Assembly (NCBI GenBank): GCA_015956445.1
Contig: WIUZ02000002.1
Coordinates: 1,240,001-1,304,000 of the forward strand
DNA length: 64,000 bases
Source: Thelephora terrestris
Taxonomy: Eukaryota > Basidiomycota > Agaricomycetes > Thelephorales > Thelephoraceae
Direction of reading: 5' to 3'
The notes under the pieces were generated by a model. That model saw nothing but the letters and a program-made list of their open reading frames with translations. It did no database searches and had not been told where the DNA came from. This document shows positions 24,061 through 36,899 of this stretch, one piece after another (the first letter of the stretch is position 1; the number at the start of each line of letters is the position of its first letter). The position numbers and the translations under genes were made by a program.

Positions 24061-26168
24061 GGTAGAGGAAAGTACGAGGTGGTGGTGGTCATAGAACAAG
24101 TTGCGTTGAGGAAGATCGGAGTGTGAAGCAGATTGGCGGAAGGCTTCGAGATCGTATCGGAACTAAACTTTGCCTATTCAGCGCCAGCTGTTGTTGCGTT
24201 GGTACATCACTGTAATTCACCTTGTATGTACTCACCAGTATCCATGCCCAACGTCCGGAGGAAAGATTACTGGCAATTCACTCGACCTATACCTGTCCTG
24301 CCAGAAATACCCACTCGCGTCACGAGCCGTCGTTCAACTCAGTCTCGGCCGGAGGCTTGCTGCCCCTAGGCCTGTCACAGTGTGAGCATCTGCTAACGGG
24401 GTCTCCTCCGCCCGGTCGACTCACCCTCTGGCGTACATCGAAGGGATCCATCCATTTCCGTCTCGTTCTCGGGCTGGATCGACTTGCAGCTCGCGGGTGT
24501 CGCATCTCAATCAGAGAAGCGGAAAAAACAAAGACCGAGGGTGCTCGCTAAGATTTCCGCCGCTGCCCCCAAATGTGCCACCCTCGCGTCCAATCTCCGC
24601 TGAAACTCCGGAAGTCTATGGATATATTGTAACGTATGTATGCCATAGGCTTGGTCGCCTCGAGGCCTCATTATAATCATTTCAATTTTGTGGCCGTCGG
24701 TACAACCAACAATCGTTCAGCGCTTTATGGCCGGAACCAGCAGGCTCTGAAAGAGAAGGCCTCGGGCTTGGGACCACTCAATTCCACGGGTCGTGCATCT
24801 ACTCCGCGGCTAGCCCAGGCTGAATCACCCCTCAGCATCGTCGCCGAATTGTTGGCCTGGGGAAAGTCGCCCCTGGCTCTCCATCAAAGGCACGCGGTTC
24901 TCTCTTCCCGCGTCGAGTATGGCCCTCTACACACGACGCGACGTGCGACTTTCCACGCGGCGAAATATCCCCGAGAAATGATACAAGGTCGGTACTAGAT
25001 GCTAAAGTTCGTTAAATCCAACCAAGCTGGTTGGGTAGCGGTTACAGCCCATGCTGCTCATGGTACCACGAAATTTTGTCGCACGGAAAAACAGCTGATC
25101 AGTGGAACAGGTGCCGGAGAAACACAGGCGAAACCTTGCAATGGTATATACACGGATGTGATTGGTGTCTAATACGGTCTATCGTTGCATCTGAGGCCCA
25201 CCAATTCTTCGAAGTCCTTCTCAAAGCTCCTGACGGGGGGAAAAGACAAACTCCGTAACGGGCCCGTGGCACCAGGGCATTAGATAAGGAGCCCGCTTGC
25301 TTTAAGTGCGCGTCTCCAGGGAGCAACTTCAAGGGTTTCCAAGATGCAGCGGGGTTCCGGGTGGTGACCCCAGCATCCCTCGGTAGTTGGAGCTTTTAGG
25401 GTAAACCCGGAGGGAACAAGCAATTCACTATGAAACCCCCAGGGTGTTCTCGGTCGAGGATAATGTGCCCACTTCGCCTGTAAAGTGCGAGCGCTAGCCC
25501 TTGGAAGCATTTCCTGGTAGACGGCGCCGAGTCGTGACCGAGATCGAGGCGTGGCTTAGTATGCAACACATAAGATACCCAGAACGGATCCAATGATAGA
25601 TCCCCATAACTCTGAGAATTGAAGTAACGCAACTTTCGCGCCAGATGTTTTTCATAAACGACGAGACTTCCACGCAATGGAAGTGGGACGCATGCACCTT
25701 CGGATGCCGCCCATTGTGGACTGCCAAGGATTATCGTCGAAACAGCCGCCATCGTGTGTGCAGGGGTTGCGACAGTCCGAAAACGTCTGGTTACCGACGC
25801 ATTGCGGAGCGACCCTAGAGAAGATAGAGAGAAGGCCCAGCTCAGGCCCATTGAAATTCCCTCCGCTTGCTCCCCAGAGCGAATAATGAGATGAATCGCG
25901 TTTGTTTTTCGGTTCCGCCTAGGTTGTGAACACGGCGTGAATTGTCCATGCTTCCTCACGAGACCTTCCCGCGCTTACTCTCAACTATGAGGTAGAACGG
26001 GGGATGTGAGGGTAAGCGACGAGCCAATTTCTCCCGAGGTTGCAGGCTGATGTTTGGTTTAGCCGATCCTCTTTTCCGAATCAGGAGGGTCTGTTTTCGA
26101 CCACCACGCCAGCGCCCGCCCTACGCTTCCCTCGCCGCCAGCTCTCTCACACCCAGATATCACGCACC
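24061..26168. other. Gene-free stretch of 2.1 kb
   Basis: Contains the bHLH promoter on the left and the F-box gene promoter on the right (pyrimidine-rich around 26080-26168). The middle has no recognised coding region, RNA gene or repeat. Confidence 0.45.
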
Positions 26169-27743
26169 ATGCCATCAATGGATGACGAGTTCCGGACGAT
26201 GCGCGATCTCTCGATATCAAAGGTCCACGAACACCTCGCCGCTTTACGCCGGATGCGCAACTCTTTGGTTTCTCCGTTATGCCGGATGCCTTACGAGATT
26301 ATAGCCAAAATCGTCTCTTTCGTCCCAGATCCGAGCGATGGGGATGAGCACTCCTCACTGCTAATCGCCAAGTCGGGTCCGATATGCAACCATGTCTGGT
26401 CGATCCTCAAAGACACTCCGAAATTCTGGGGTCACGTAGATTTCAACCAACGCGACAGCCTAACCAATCTCTTCCGATGTCGAGGTCGCCCGAGTCGTCT
26501 CTGGATCCGTTACGGCCCCTCAGAGACGCGAAATTCCTGGACAACCTCGACGCTTTACAATTGGTTCGCGATCGCCGCTCCCTCGGTCGAATTATTAGAG
26601 GAATTCAGATTTTACGGGACCCCAAGCGATTTTGACATCTATCGGTGGATCTTTGCCAATCCCCTCCCACTACTCCACACCCTCACCGTGGTATCCGGCA
26701 GAATCCAATACAGCTGGGTGCCAGAGATTATCGAAACGTGGGCGATATCGGGCCAGTTCCCCGCTGGCTTGCGTTCGGTTACGCTCAAACAAGTCCTCAT
26801 TCCCTGGGAAACCCTTCTTACAAGCCACCTCGTCGACCTCGATCTGGATTACAGCCAAACCTCGGAAGGGTTGCCAATTTTCATGTCGACTTTTGTGGAA
26901 CTATTATCTCTCTGCAGTCGCTTGGAGACCTTACGCCTCTTCTGCGCCGGGCCAGAGACACAGGATGACAATCTCGCACATACACCCGGCGCCAACCCCG
27001 TTCACCTCACCAGCCTCCGTGTGTTTGAGATTTCCGACGACGCACTCAACATTGCCTACATCATGAACCACTTGAAGTTCCCCGACGCCACCCACATTCA
27101 TATAGAACCCTCGATCGACTTTCCAGAACACTTGGTCAGCTTTACTCTTCCCGGGTTGACGCGTATATCCCCTTTCGAGGGGCTCGTCAGGTGGAGCGCG
27201 GGGCAGGAGTCTACCCTATCCCTCGGGAACACCAAGTTCACATACCACATGGACGTGGACGATGAAGAGTTCATGGAGACGTTTATGTTCACCTTTGACG
27301 CCCCGTTCGTGGAATTCGCGGGATATTCGGCATGTGCCCTCACGGCCCTGGAATTGGACTTCGATCACGAGTTCGAGCCCAGACAGATAGTGTGGTTCAC
27401 AGTCCTGGCGTCTCTTCCCGCCCTACAACGACTCTCTTGCTCTTCAACCCCCTTCACGTCCCGATACTTCGCTCCAAAGTTCTTTGCCGAGTTGGGGAAG
27501 GGGAGCCAAGGGGAGATCCACTGTCCAAAACTCAAGGAACTCGACCTATCTAGGTTCGATATCTACGACGTGGACCTCGTGTCTGTGATCCTCCTCGCTT
27601 TATATCGACGCGACAAGGCGGGTTTCCCGGTCCAGAAATTCTCCTCGAGTAAGAGCTTCGAGTCGTCCGAACTTGATGTGTTTCGACGGCGTGCCGCTGC
27701 GATGGAGTCCCCGAAGGTCTTAGATCGAGAGGTGCTTGGTTGA
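26169..27743 (+). CDS. F-box protein with leucine-rich-like C-terminus
   Basis: Single exon, 524 residues. The start at 26169 (MPSMDDEF) is preferred over the in-frame ATG 43 codons upstream, because the upstream part lacks family resemblance and sits in a pyrimidine-rich leader. A short helix (HEHLAALRRMRNSL) precedes the F-box (SPLCRMPYEIIAKIVSFVP), followed by the usual HVWSILKDTPKFWGHVDF. The rest has loosely spaced leucine-rich segments (LRSVTLKQVLIPWETLLTSH, CSRLETLRLF, CPKLKELDLSRF). Agaricomycetes have very many such genes. Expected role: substrate receptor of an SCF ubiquitin ligase through Skp1; substrate unknown. Confidence 0.85.
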   Translation: MPSMDDEFRTMRDLSISKVHEHLAALRRMRNSLVSPLCRMPYEIIAKIVSFVPDPSDGDEHSSLLIAKSGPICNHVWSILKDTPKFWGHVDFNQRDSLTNLFRCRGRPSRLWIRYGPSETRNSWTTSTLYNWFAIAAPSVELLEEFRFYGTPSDFDIYRWIFANPLPLLHTLTVVSGRIQYSWVPEIIETWAISGQFPAGLRSVTLKQVLIPWETLLTSHLVDLDLDYSQTSEGLPIFMSTFVELLSLCSRLETLRLFCAGPETQDDNLAHTPGANPVHLTSLRVFEISDDALNIAYIMNHLKFPDATHIHIEPSIDFPEHLVSFTLPGLTRISPFEGLVRWSAGQESTLSLGNTKFTYHMDVDDEEFMETFMFTFDAPFVEFAGYSACALTALELDFDHEFEPRQIVWFTVLASLPALQRLSCSSTPFTSRYFAPKFFAELGKGSQGEIHCPKLKELDLSRFDIYDVDLVSVILLALYRRDKAGFPVQKFSSSKSFESSELDVFRRRAAAMESPKVLDREVLG

Positions 27744-28745
27744 TGTAAGCACTTTTTCCGAGGTCCCTTGGTTGTTATAGCGTGCTGACTTGTAGGCTCA
27801 GGCGAGGCTCCAGTATGCATCATCTTTCCGCCGGTTCCCCACGTCGGCTTCTTGTCGAAGGAGGACGGTTGTATCAGTTGTGAGCGGTACAATGCTCAAT
27901 CCACAATTATCCCCCAATTAACGCACTAATTCCGCTCCAGATTATACTTACCTTCGATCCGTCGAGGGTCTGCTAATTACTTGAATTATATCCTATAAAT
28001 TTTGCGGTTGTACAATGTGCCAACAGATGATGTTACCATGTAGAGACGAGTATATAGACACGGGTATAGGTATATCCCCCACCGGCTTTTTTTTACCCGT
28101 AATGATCAGGGCGAGGCGACTTGGTGTGAACGAACCCAAGTGAGAAGAGTACATCATTACATTCTTTGCACGAGGAGGCCTCGACAAAACATTGGATTCG
28201 GGTCACTGAGCACGAGGACAGCATCATCATCGTGGTGTCAGGCTTAGGATAGAGGAGCCATGGTTGCAGTTGGATGCATGAAACCGAGTTCAAACTCGGA
28301 GGCAGCCTGAACTTTGGCGAGCATGTATCCTTGAGATGTTTTCTTTGGCACAGGGGCATCTTCTTGCTTTACGAGGGCTTTGCAGGATCACCCTTCCTGG
28401 CTATTTTCCACCCGGTCTGGAGGAATGGCAGAGACGCAGCAGACGCAGAGGTCGAAACCATGACCTAGATGGCAAAAAGGATCATCTGTGCATTGGACGG
28501 GGACGACTCGCAGACTTCGTGAAGGCCGGGCGATCGCTTTGCTGATCAGGATTGCGGCAGAGGCATAGGTTTGACCCAAGCCCCACTCCCCCCCAGTGAG
28601 CTTCACCTGCCGCCGATCCGATCGATGATCGGACCTCACGCATCTCTCTGAGGGCTCCGGCTCCGCCGGACCGGGCTTGCGGCGAGCCTACGGCAGAGGC
28701 AACCAAGCCGTGATCGAGCCGATCACTCCATCCTTTCCTCTTACC
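27744..28745. other. Intergenic spacer
   Basis: 3' flank of the F-box gene (AT-rich near 27900-28030) and promoter of HFI1. No gene or repeat recognised. Confidence 0.5.
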
Positions 28746-29873
28746 ATGTCGCTTGCCTCTACCGGCAATATCAAGACTCAGCTCACGATCGCGTTGGGCG
28801 ATAAGGGCGCCATTTATTTCAGCGCCTTCCAGCAGTATCTGAAAGCCGCCATCTCCCGGCAAGAATTCGAAGACCAAATGCGGGATTGCTTAGACACGCC
28901 ACATCTGTGTACGTTCTCCTACTGTGCATCTAAACGCGATTCACGTGCTCACCTCGATACGCTTTTGCGCAGTGCAACTTCACAACTCACTCGTGATATC
29001 ACTCTTTGACATCACATCACATCTTAAACCGCAGCCACCTGCTCCACCCCCACCACCCAAACCTGCCCCGCGCAAACGGAGGCGGACGCTCCCTTACCAG
29101 TCTCTCGATGGATCGGATCAGAACACACTGAGATCTGCTAGGCTGAAAAAGTGGACGTTAAGCATCGGGAGGAGGGAAAGGGAACGCGTCAAGGCGTACG
29201 AAGATGGTGTGCCGAGTATTCCACGGCCACTCCGAGGTTTCCAAGATGAGATAGCTCAAGAGCGAGGGGTCGTGTTGATTTCTGAGCGGAACGGTAAGAC
29301 GTGGTTTTATGTGGAGAGTGGCGATACGCTGAACCTGGAAGGATAGAACCGCCTGGCACACGGCCACACCTCCACTTTGCGTCTGTGACGAGGGCTCCAA
29401 CTCTCCAACACGTTTGGGACCGGATGAATCTGATATCGGCGCAACATAACCTGTCGCCTCCTTCAAAGCAAGCTGCCTCACTTATGATGCTCGCCTTTGA
29501 GGTAGGTCCATGAACCGCATAAGCCATGCCCGCGCAACAACTGACCGGAAATAAGACGAAAATCAAACAAATGATCATGCAGGCCATTACACTGACGACC
29601 ACCTCTCAAGCGATCACTTCCATCGCCCCTTCTACGACAAGCCATCGTAGTCACGTCTTGACCGCGTCCGCGTTCGACAGTCTTTTCACGATTTGCCCCG
29701 CCGTCCTTCCATACAAGTCCGCCGCGGCGTTACGATTCGCTCTCGGAGACTCAGACACCGCTGACGACGACCACCTTCCTCACGGGCGGGAGGTCCGAGA
29801 TCAGCGTTGGCAGATATTTGGGCTGCTATCCGAACGAAGTACGGTGAAGCAAGCAATAAGGAACCTTGGATAA
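28746..29873 (+). CDS. HFI1: SAGA complex subunit Hfi1/Ada1
   Basis: Structural subunit of the SAGA histone-modifying coactivator, where its histone fold pairs with Taf12. Four exons by eye. The first encodes MSLASTGNIKTQLTIALGDK and the conserved YLKAAISRQEFEDQMRDCL. A T|TG junction then gives LQLHNSLVISLFDI, the family signature. A proline stretch and a basic segment (PRKRRRTL) follow, then SIGRRERERVKAYED. The later exons give NLISAQHNLSPPSKQAASLM and KIKQMIMQAITLTTTSQAI, typical of the SAGA-Tad1 region, then a Thr/Ser-rich part with ALRFALGD. The stop is at 29873. Intron borders are regular and frames join in phase. Confidence 0.85.
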
Positions 29874-30144
29874 CATGGTTCGGTTTCTCACGTCGTCTCG
29901 TTCTGTTCGCCATCGATGCGAGATCGCCCGGTAGCGCTTTTGATATGTTCACCCCATTTGTGCAGCTACGGATGGGGATAACGGTTCGAAGGACATCGAC
30001 GGTAGGGGGAGAGGGTCGTATGTTCTATTCGGATTTGCCAAATGGAGCGCTGCAGTCTTTCTATATCTGTCACGCGAAGTGTATCCAGCCTGGTATGATG
30101 AAAGCCCTCCATGCATTGTACAAAGAACAGAACCATGGTATCCA

Positions 30145-32308
30145 CTATCTCTGCCTCAAAGCAGCCTCAACCATCTCCTCCTGCTTCGCCAACCACACAC
30201 CAAAACCGGGGCTCTTCAGCCACCTCTCATAAAATTCCTTTTGCTTACTGTTTGACTTGAAGGGTAAAGGAGAGCCATGGCTCTTCAGGGTCGCGAAGAA
30301 ATCATTCTCGTTGAACCTTTTCATCTTCTGGGTGGGGTACATTGAAGAGGATGGGGAAGGAATGAGCGTGTTAAGGTATCGGTTTAAAGGAACGAGAAAT
30401 TCAGTGGTCCGTGAGGCAAAATGACGCCGGAGAGCGAGGGCTGGATCTCGTTCCGACCGATGTCTCAGTAAAAAGTCAGACTTGAGTGGATCCCGCGACG
30501 TACGTGCGTCGGAATCCGGCTTTAGCAATGCTTTTTCGAGAGACTTGAGCAGGCTCCGATCCTTCGATATGTAACGCTTATGTGTTTTGGTCTTCCAACC
30601 AGGTGAAGGACCTGGGAGAGGCGTTTGGTTTCCTAGCGAGGGATGTCTCATCCTAGGTATGATCGTGAGCACCGAGCAAATACATTACCACTGTAGGAAA
30701 AGCGCACTGAGATGAAGCTCCCAAGCTGAGTTGGTGTGGCCAGTGTTTGCAAGTCCCATCGTAAAACGGGTTTGTCACCCCTAATAATAGACCAGCTTGA
30801 GGAGCATTCTGATTAACGAGTGTAGCGTGGTCCTTGTCATGGATGGTAAAGTATGGTCGAAAATCTCCTGCCAGTGGCATCTGAACTTCTCTTAGCCAAC
30901 ATCTTGCGATGTGATTCATAGCCTTACCGGACGCATAAAATCTCGTAGCCACCAAATCGCTTGACTAGTCATAGTCGGAGAAGTTCCAAACACCAATATT
31001 GGTTCTGAAAGGACTAAACACTCCCAGATGGACCAAAGGTGGGATATCGAGGCGCTGAACACCGTCAGCGGTGGTAAGTGTTGGGGAGGTGAGGCAGCCA
31101 AGAGCTGTGCAAAAATCAGTCGTGGCAGCGATAAACCAACCATCTGCCTGATACTCACCGGGTGAGGTTTCCGTAGGTCAGGCGTAGAAGAGACCGTTTG
31201 CATTTGTTGCTCGTCAAATCCGACTGGGAGCTCAACAAGGAGAGCGTTACCCATGAACCCGAGTTCTACACGGATTCCTAACTTATGGTCTGGCCTTTGC
31301 TTGATTAATGTTATTCGTCATGCCTGCGAAGGAAAGAAGGGCAATGCATACCAGCTTGCAATGTTATGGCATGCTGCTTCGAGCATAGGACCTCGATGGG
31401 TCAAAAAGGCGGGGCCCAGCGTGGATATCAATTCGGTGAACAGCGTGGGGTATGGGAACTGGGATAATAGCACAAGGGATCTCTGCAATGTCTTCGGTCA
31501 GAGCACAGCTGAGACGGTACTAAAAATGATCAACTTGTTTATAGCCACGTTTGGAGGACCGATCCTTCTTCTGAGTAAAGTGGGAGTAGCCGTAAATGAA
31601 CCCGTCGTTTGACAGAGGCCGAGCATGGTCGTCACGAAGGGTATCATCTTTTGTGTGGTCGGTCTCCCGCATGCGGAATGAATGTGTTTGTGAGCCTTGG
31701 TCAAACTGGGCGGAGTCGGGGAAAGACGAAAATGCTCTTCGAATGCCAATCAAACTTGGGTAGGAATAAACCCAAGACTCCGCACATACATGTTCTCTCT
31801 CTCGAGGTGAGACAGGGTTAACGAGGGGAAGACGGAAACCACAGTAGGGCCGAGCTCCAGATCAAAATCCACTGAAATGAGATTGGTCACCCAATCTCAA
31901 ATATTAAGCGGCAAGCGTACCAACTACAATGGTAAGAATCCAACGCCGAAGGCGAACGAGCTTCTCGGGCTCAAATACGAGATCTTCAATCGTGGTGTCC
32001 TCGAGCTTGATCGCTGTAGCTGTGGCGAGGGGTTCGCGGACGGTGCTAGAGCGAGATAGAGTCCTCGGGGAGAAGATGTTTTTGTCCAACAGGTCAGAAG
32101 CAGATTGCGATAGCGGCCACGGAGTATGTGAGTCATCTTTGCTTGTGGGGGGTGAAACGAGGATTTCATGTGGCCGCAATCGCTGTTTGGTGCCGATGAT
32201 TAATGGGGTTCCTGGGCGGGTGAGCGGGGTGAGACCGATGTCTTCCTCTTCGTCAGAAAGCGGAATCATGAGGACTGGCGGGTTATCCTTAGACTCTTCC
32301 GAGCTCAT
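30145..32308 (-). CDS. DENND6: DENN domain protein, DENND6 family
   Basis: Probable Rab guanine-nucleotide exchange factor (animal DENND6A acts on Rab14). Several exons. Exon 1 starts at 32308 (MSSEESKDNPPVLMIPL) and reaches RRWILTIVV, the usual N-terminal strand. Later exons contain SFPDSAQFDQG, GFIYGYSHFTQKKDRSSKRG (family core) and HLWSIWECLVLSEPILVFG. Then come MTSQAIWWLRDFMRP and DFRPYFTIHDKDHATL followed by GVTNPFYDGTCKHWP, both close to the animal proteins. The last exon holds MKRFNENDFFATLKSHG and FYERWLKSPGFGVWLAKQEE, then the stop at 30145. It faces VPS39 across a 114-base gap, so the two probably share control. Confidence 0.85.
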
Positions 32309-32422
32309 ACTGGGACACCGGGTCGTCGGATGTGCCAGCGAATCAACCGTCGAGGCGAAGAGAGGCCGAAAGGCACTTAGCCGATCAGATGCACGCGCCT
32401 TGACGTCGTGACCTCAGCCACC
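32309..32422. promoter_or_regulatory. Shared divergent promoter of DENND6 and VPS39
   Basis: Only 114 bases separate the two start codons on opposite strands. The 5' leaders must overlap or be very short. No clear TATA box is visible; the stretch is GC-balanced with several CpG. Confidence 0.65.
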
Positions 32423-35400
32423 ATGGCTGGGCCATTCCTCCCACCCCAAGTCATTCTTGACGGCTTCAAGGAACGGCCGGAGGCTCTTGCGACCCAGGGT
32501 TGGTTTCTTATTCAGACAAAACTCTGCTGTTCTGACAGAGAAACATGCAGGCGATAAACTCTACATCGGTACATCAACCGGAACGGTACACATGTATGCG
32601 CTAGGGGATGAACAAGGTTCGTCGCAAACCTCTACCTACGAATATCTGGGCAAACAGGGATACTCCTAGGTGAATCTGGCAATGCCACGTTGACCAAGAC
32701 GATCACGGTTTCAAAGAAACCGATTGAACAGCTCGGGTATCTGAAAGATATTAATTCCCTCGTCGTGCTCTCCGGTACGTTTGTCCTGCTTCTTGGAAGC
32801 CCAGTTACTGACAGGCCCATAGATATGACTGTTACGCTTTTCCCTGTCCCCGACCTCCAACCTCCATCACCGCTCCCCAAGGCGAAAGCCGCCTTCTCCT
32901 TCACCATACACACATCCATCCAGCACATCTCGTCAGAAGGAAAATCGCCGACGATACCGGTCCCCACTGTCATATCCTACCTCGTCATCGCATGCAGAAG
33001 GAAGCTCGTAATCTATTCGTGGAAGGATGGCGAGCCCCAGGAAGTTCAGGTAGAACCTCCGCGTTCATTTTCCCTTCCTAGCTGAAATTTTATAGGAAAC
33101 TCCTTTGCCCCATTCACCTAGAACGATGTCCTTCATGAATGACGACACTATTGCCTTCGCGTACTCGCCCACTGAACACGCGGTATTCTCCCTCAAGACC
33201 ATGGCCCCCGTGGAAATCACTCTACCAGCCGCAACAACAACGACGGGGATGGGTGCATTCAGCGGCCTTACCGGTTACATGACACTTGGCCTGGGTGCAA
33301 AGGCCAAACCATCTCTCCTCACGATCAAGGAATCTGAGGTTCTTGTCGTCAAAGACAGTGAGTCCCGCCGAGGTTGGGTGATTGCGATTCTTATATAATC
33401 AAAGACGTGGGTCATTTCTTGAGTCCGGACGGGTCTCCTTCTAGACCTGAAAGGATCGATTGGCCCGCTCCCCCAGAAGAGACAGGTAGGGTAGCGATTC
33501 GGTAGCCTTTTCGGGCATCTCACAGACACACTTTCAGCATTCATAGACCCGTATGTTTTCGTTGTTCTGCCCCCTGGGACAGTCCCATCTGAACAAACCG
33601 ATGGAGTCACGCCTTCTTTCGTCCCTTCTTCTGTTGTGCAAGTCCGTTCATCTATTTCCCTCGCCAATGTTCAAACTGTGCCATTCCCCCCGCTTCCGGC
33701 CGGGGCCACACCTGCCGCTTCGAACTATTCAATCCGCCTCTTGACATCGTCTCCCTCATCGAAGTCACCATTGTTGATGGCCAGGTCTCCCATCGACCGC
33801 ACCGCAGCCACCACTCAGGGAAGCGCAATTTGGAGGGTGTCCATGAAGTCTTGGGGCGAGCAGATTGACGAACTTGTGGTTGCCGGAAGTTACTTAAATG
33901 CCCTATCATTACTCGATACCCTCGATGTCGCGGTTGTCCCGGACAAGGTGGATAAGCCCTTTATTACCTCAAGTCCTGTACTGACATCCTTCAGGCGCAG
34001 CGTCGTGCCCTCATCCGGTCCTTGTATGCGGTCTCGTTATTCAAGGACATGAAGTACGATGAAGCGATCGACATCTTCATTGAACTCGATACCAACCCAG
34101 CACGCGTTGTTTCATTGTACCCGGAGTCCATCGCCGGTCGGCTTTCTACCCCTGAGAAGGATTGGATAGTCTTGTTTGGTGGCCCAAAGGAGGAGGTTCC
34201 TGTCATCCAGGAGCCAGAACCTTCGGAACACGTAAAGACCACGGAGGAACCCCAGAATGCGGAGGGTGGAGATCAATTGACTTCGACCTCTGTGTCGGCT
34301 GCTCCAGCGTCGGGTGCCGCTGCGTCACTTAAAGGCTACCTTCCAAACCTGATCAGATCAGCCGCAAAAGACGATGACACGGCTTCCATCGCCAGTCGAC
34401 GTAGCATGAGAAGGAGAGTGACGATGGACATTTTCGAGACGTTTGGTATCCCAAGTGCCACCAATAATACAAGCGCTACTGGTGCTCCGACTTCTGCGCC
34501 AACCGCGGCCGCACCGACTCAGCTCTCACCTGGTACGTGCCCGCAGGATCCGTCCTCCACCAAAAACTCTGACACCGCTTGAAGCCGATTTCAAGCGTTC
34601 CGCCGATGCGCTGCGCCGGTACCTGACAGATAGACGACCGAAACTAGATGGGGTTTTGAAGACATTTGGCATCACCCCTTCACAGTCTCACAAAGTTTCA
34701 CCATTGTCCGAGGCAACCGTCGAAGACTTGAGGGGTATACCGAGCATGCCGCTCACAACTTTGACACCAAACCAGCTGATTCGGTTCGCGCAAGTGGTCT
34801 ACACGGCGTTGTTCAAATCATATTTGCTGACAATGCCTGGTCTGTTGGGATCGTTATGCCGGATTGAGAACTGGTGCGAAGTGTCAGAGGTCGAGACCCT
34901 TTTGAAGGAACGAGAGGTTCGGAGTAACCCGCCCTTCGATGTGATGAGGGTCGTAGTCCTGACGTTCGTTTGTCTTTGCCCTACAGAAATTCTCGGAATT
35001 GATTTACCTGTATAATGGAAAGAAGATGCACGCTCAAGCTTTGGATCTCTTACACCAGTGCGTTTTCATACCTGCCACCCCGTTGCAGCTCTCAACAAAC
35101 ATCACAATGTCTCAACTTCCATTCAGTCTCAGCCAGAACGAGACCGATATACGTGAAAAACTCCAACCCACCGTCACGTACCTCCAGAAGTTGGGAGAGG
35201 AATACATGGACCAGGTCTTCAAATCTGCCAGATGGGTTTTCCAGCAAGACCAGAACATAGCTTTCGAGGTGCGCTCAATGCGTTGGTCATACCTAAAAAT
35301 AACTGAAGTCTTGTCTTGCCCTTGTCCCTGCAGATATTCCAATCTGAGGATGTCGAACTACCTCGACCCAAGGTTGCAGACTTTCTGGAAACCATGGACC

Positions 35401-36638
35401 CAAGGATCTGCGCCCGGTTCATCGAGTATCTCATCGAGGAGAAAGGAGAAGATTCCGTTGGTTTCCACAACCGACTTGCAGAGTTGTACCTCAAGATGGC
35501 GACTCCCGGTAGGAGTGTACTTCCCGAAGGTATTCATTCCCGCCCGCATGAAGATCTAGCTTTTGCTTATTTCATTGAAGCCTCGCGGTCAGAAGCGTAC
35601 GCCACGTTATTGACTTTCATCGACACGACGGTGACCTACCAGACGGACCGGTTGTTTGGCCTTTTGCCATCTGAAGGTTGCCATCCACAGTGAACTTTTC
35701 TTCGTGAGCTAGCTAATGGGTCTACCTCTAGGGTTTTTCGAGGCTAAGGCAATACTTTTGGGACGAATGGGCCGCCACGAAAATGCATTGGAGATATACG
35801 TATATCGATTACATGATTATCTCAAGGCGGAGGAGTACATATCACTTCCATACCTTTCGGCTCCCGAGCTCAATCCACTTTTTTACAGGTACTGCAACCG
35901 CGTCTTTGATTCCTCGTCGTCCAAGAATTCCTCGATCTTTCTAACGCTCCTCCGGATCTACCTCCAACCGGGGGTATCGTCGACATCCAAATCACCGACA
36001 ACCTCCGCTTTCTCCTTGCCCCTTCCCGCGGCTCTCCTTCAACCAGCGCTCCAGTTGATCAGCAGACATTCGAGGCGATTAGACGCGACTGAGACGCTGA
36101 AGTTGCTTCCACCCCTTGTGCAAGCGAGAGATGTGAAAGAGTTCTTGGTTGAGAGCTTGCGGATGCCGAGATTCGATACGAGGGTGATCAGGGAGATCGC
36201 GAAGGCGAGGAGGGATGACGTCGCTACTCGATTGATGATTCTTGAGGAGAAGAGGGTCAAGGTTGTCGATAGTAGAATGTGCGTTTTTCGTTCCCTACCT
36301 CTGGTTTTTTACTTCGACTGCAGTCTACTCGCGCCTCCCCTCCGATCCCGAGTGTGCTTTGTGGTCCCCTTCGCATTTCATCCACTCAGGATATTGTTTT
36401 CTTCTCGGCCCTCGGACTTTACTAATATTCGCTTCCGTTTTACCATAGTTGTCCACAATGCCACAAACGGATCGGGCACAATAGCGTTATCGCGGTCCAT
36501 GCTCCGAGGTCGGTTCCCATTGACACCATGACCAGAACTCCGCAATAATACTGAAACTTTGTCTTTTTTAGGGGCGAAGTCACGCATTATCAATGTCGAG
36601 AGGCGTTCTCGAGGTCCTTGCGTGAAAGCGCCCGATGA
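32423..36638 (+). CDS. VPS39: HOPS subunit Vps39/Vam6
   Basis: Tethering-complex subunit for fusion at the vacuole/lysosome, binding Rab7/Ypt7. Start at 32423 (MAGPFLPPQVILDGFKERPE); about a dozen introns. The N-terminal CNH-type beta-propeller includes DKLYIGTSTGTVHMY, PIEQLGYLKDINSLVVLS, LVIACRRKLVIYSWKDGEP, DTIAFAYSPTEHAVFS and IDPYVFVVLPPG. The helical clathrin-repeat-like part follows: VSLFKDMKYDEAIDIFIELD, FSELIYLYNGKKMHAQALDL, RICARFIEYLIEEKGEDSV, ILLGRMGRHENALEIYVYRL. The C-terminal zinc-binding tail reads CPQCHKRIGHNSVIAVHAP and ends GEVTHYQCREAFSRSLRESA with the stop at 36638. A Ser/Thr/Ala-rich insert near 34230-34530 looks disordered. No break seen. Confidence 0.9.
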
Positions 36639-36899
36639 CCTCGCGACGGAGAACACTAACTCATCAGTTTCGGTGCATTTGAACACCACCACCTTCGCCT
36701 CCGCTTTGCAAGCCTTCACGCGTCACGGGCCGAGATGTTCATTGGGAGCCATACTATCATTGTATCATAAACGTACAAAATTCGATTAACCATGCTCGGG
36801 ATTTTAGGAACGTCGTCAAACGCCACTGGCGTACCAGGCGCGAATCGTTTATTCCGAATTAGTCGATCGTGTGCTTCAGGGTCTTTGCTCAACGATCAC

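Noticed and set aside
24060-24099. Upstream ATG for the bHLH gene
   Set aside because: The extra 13 residues look like leader sequence, and the downstream ATG begins the family-like N-terminus.
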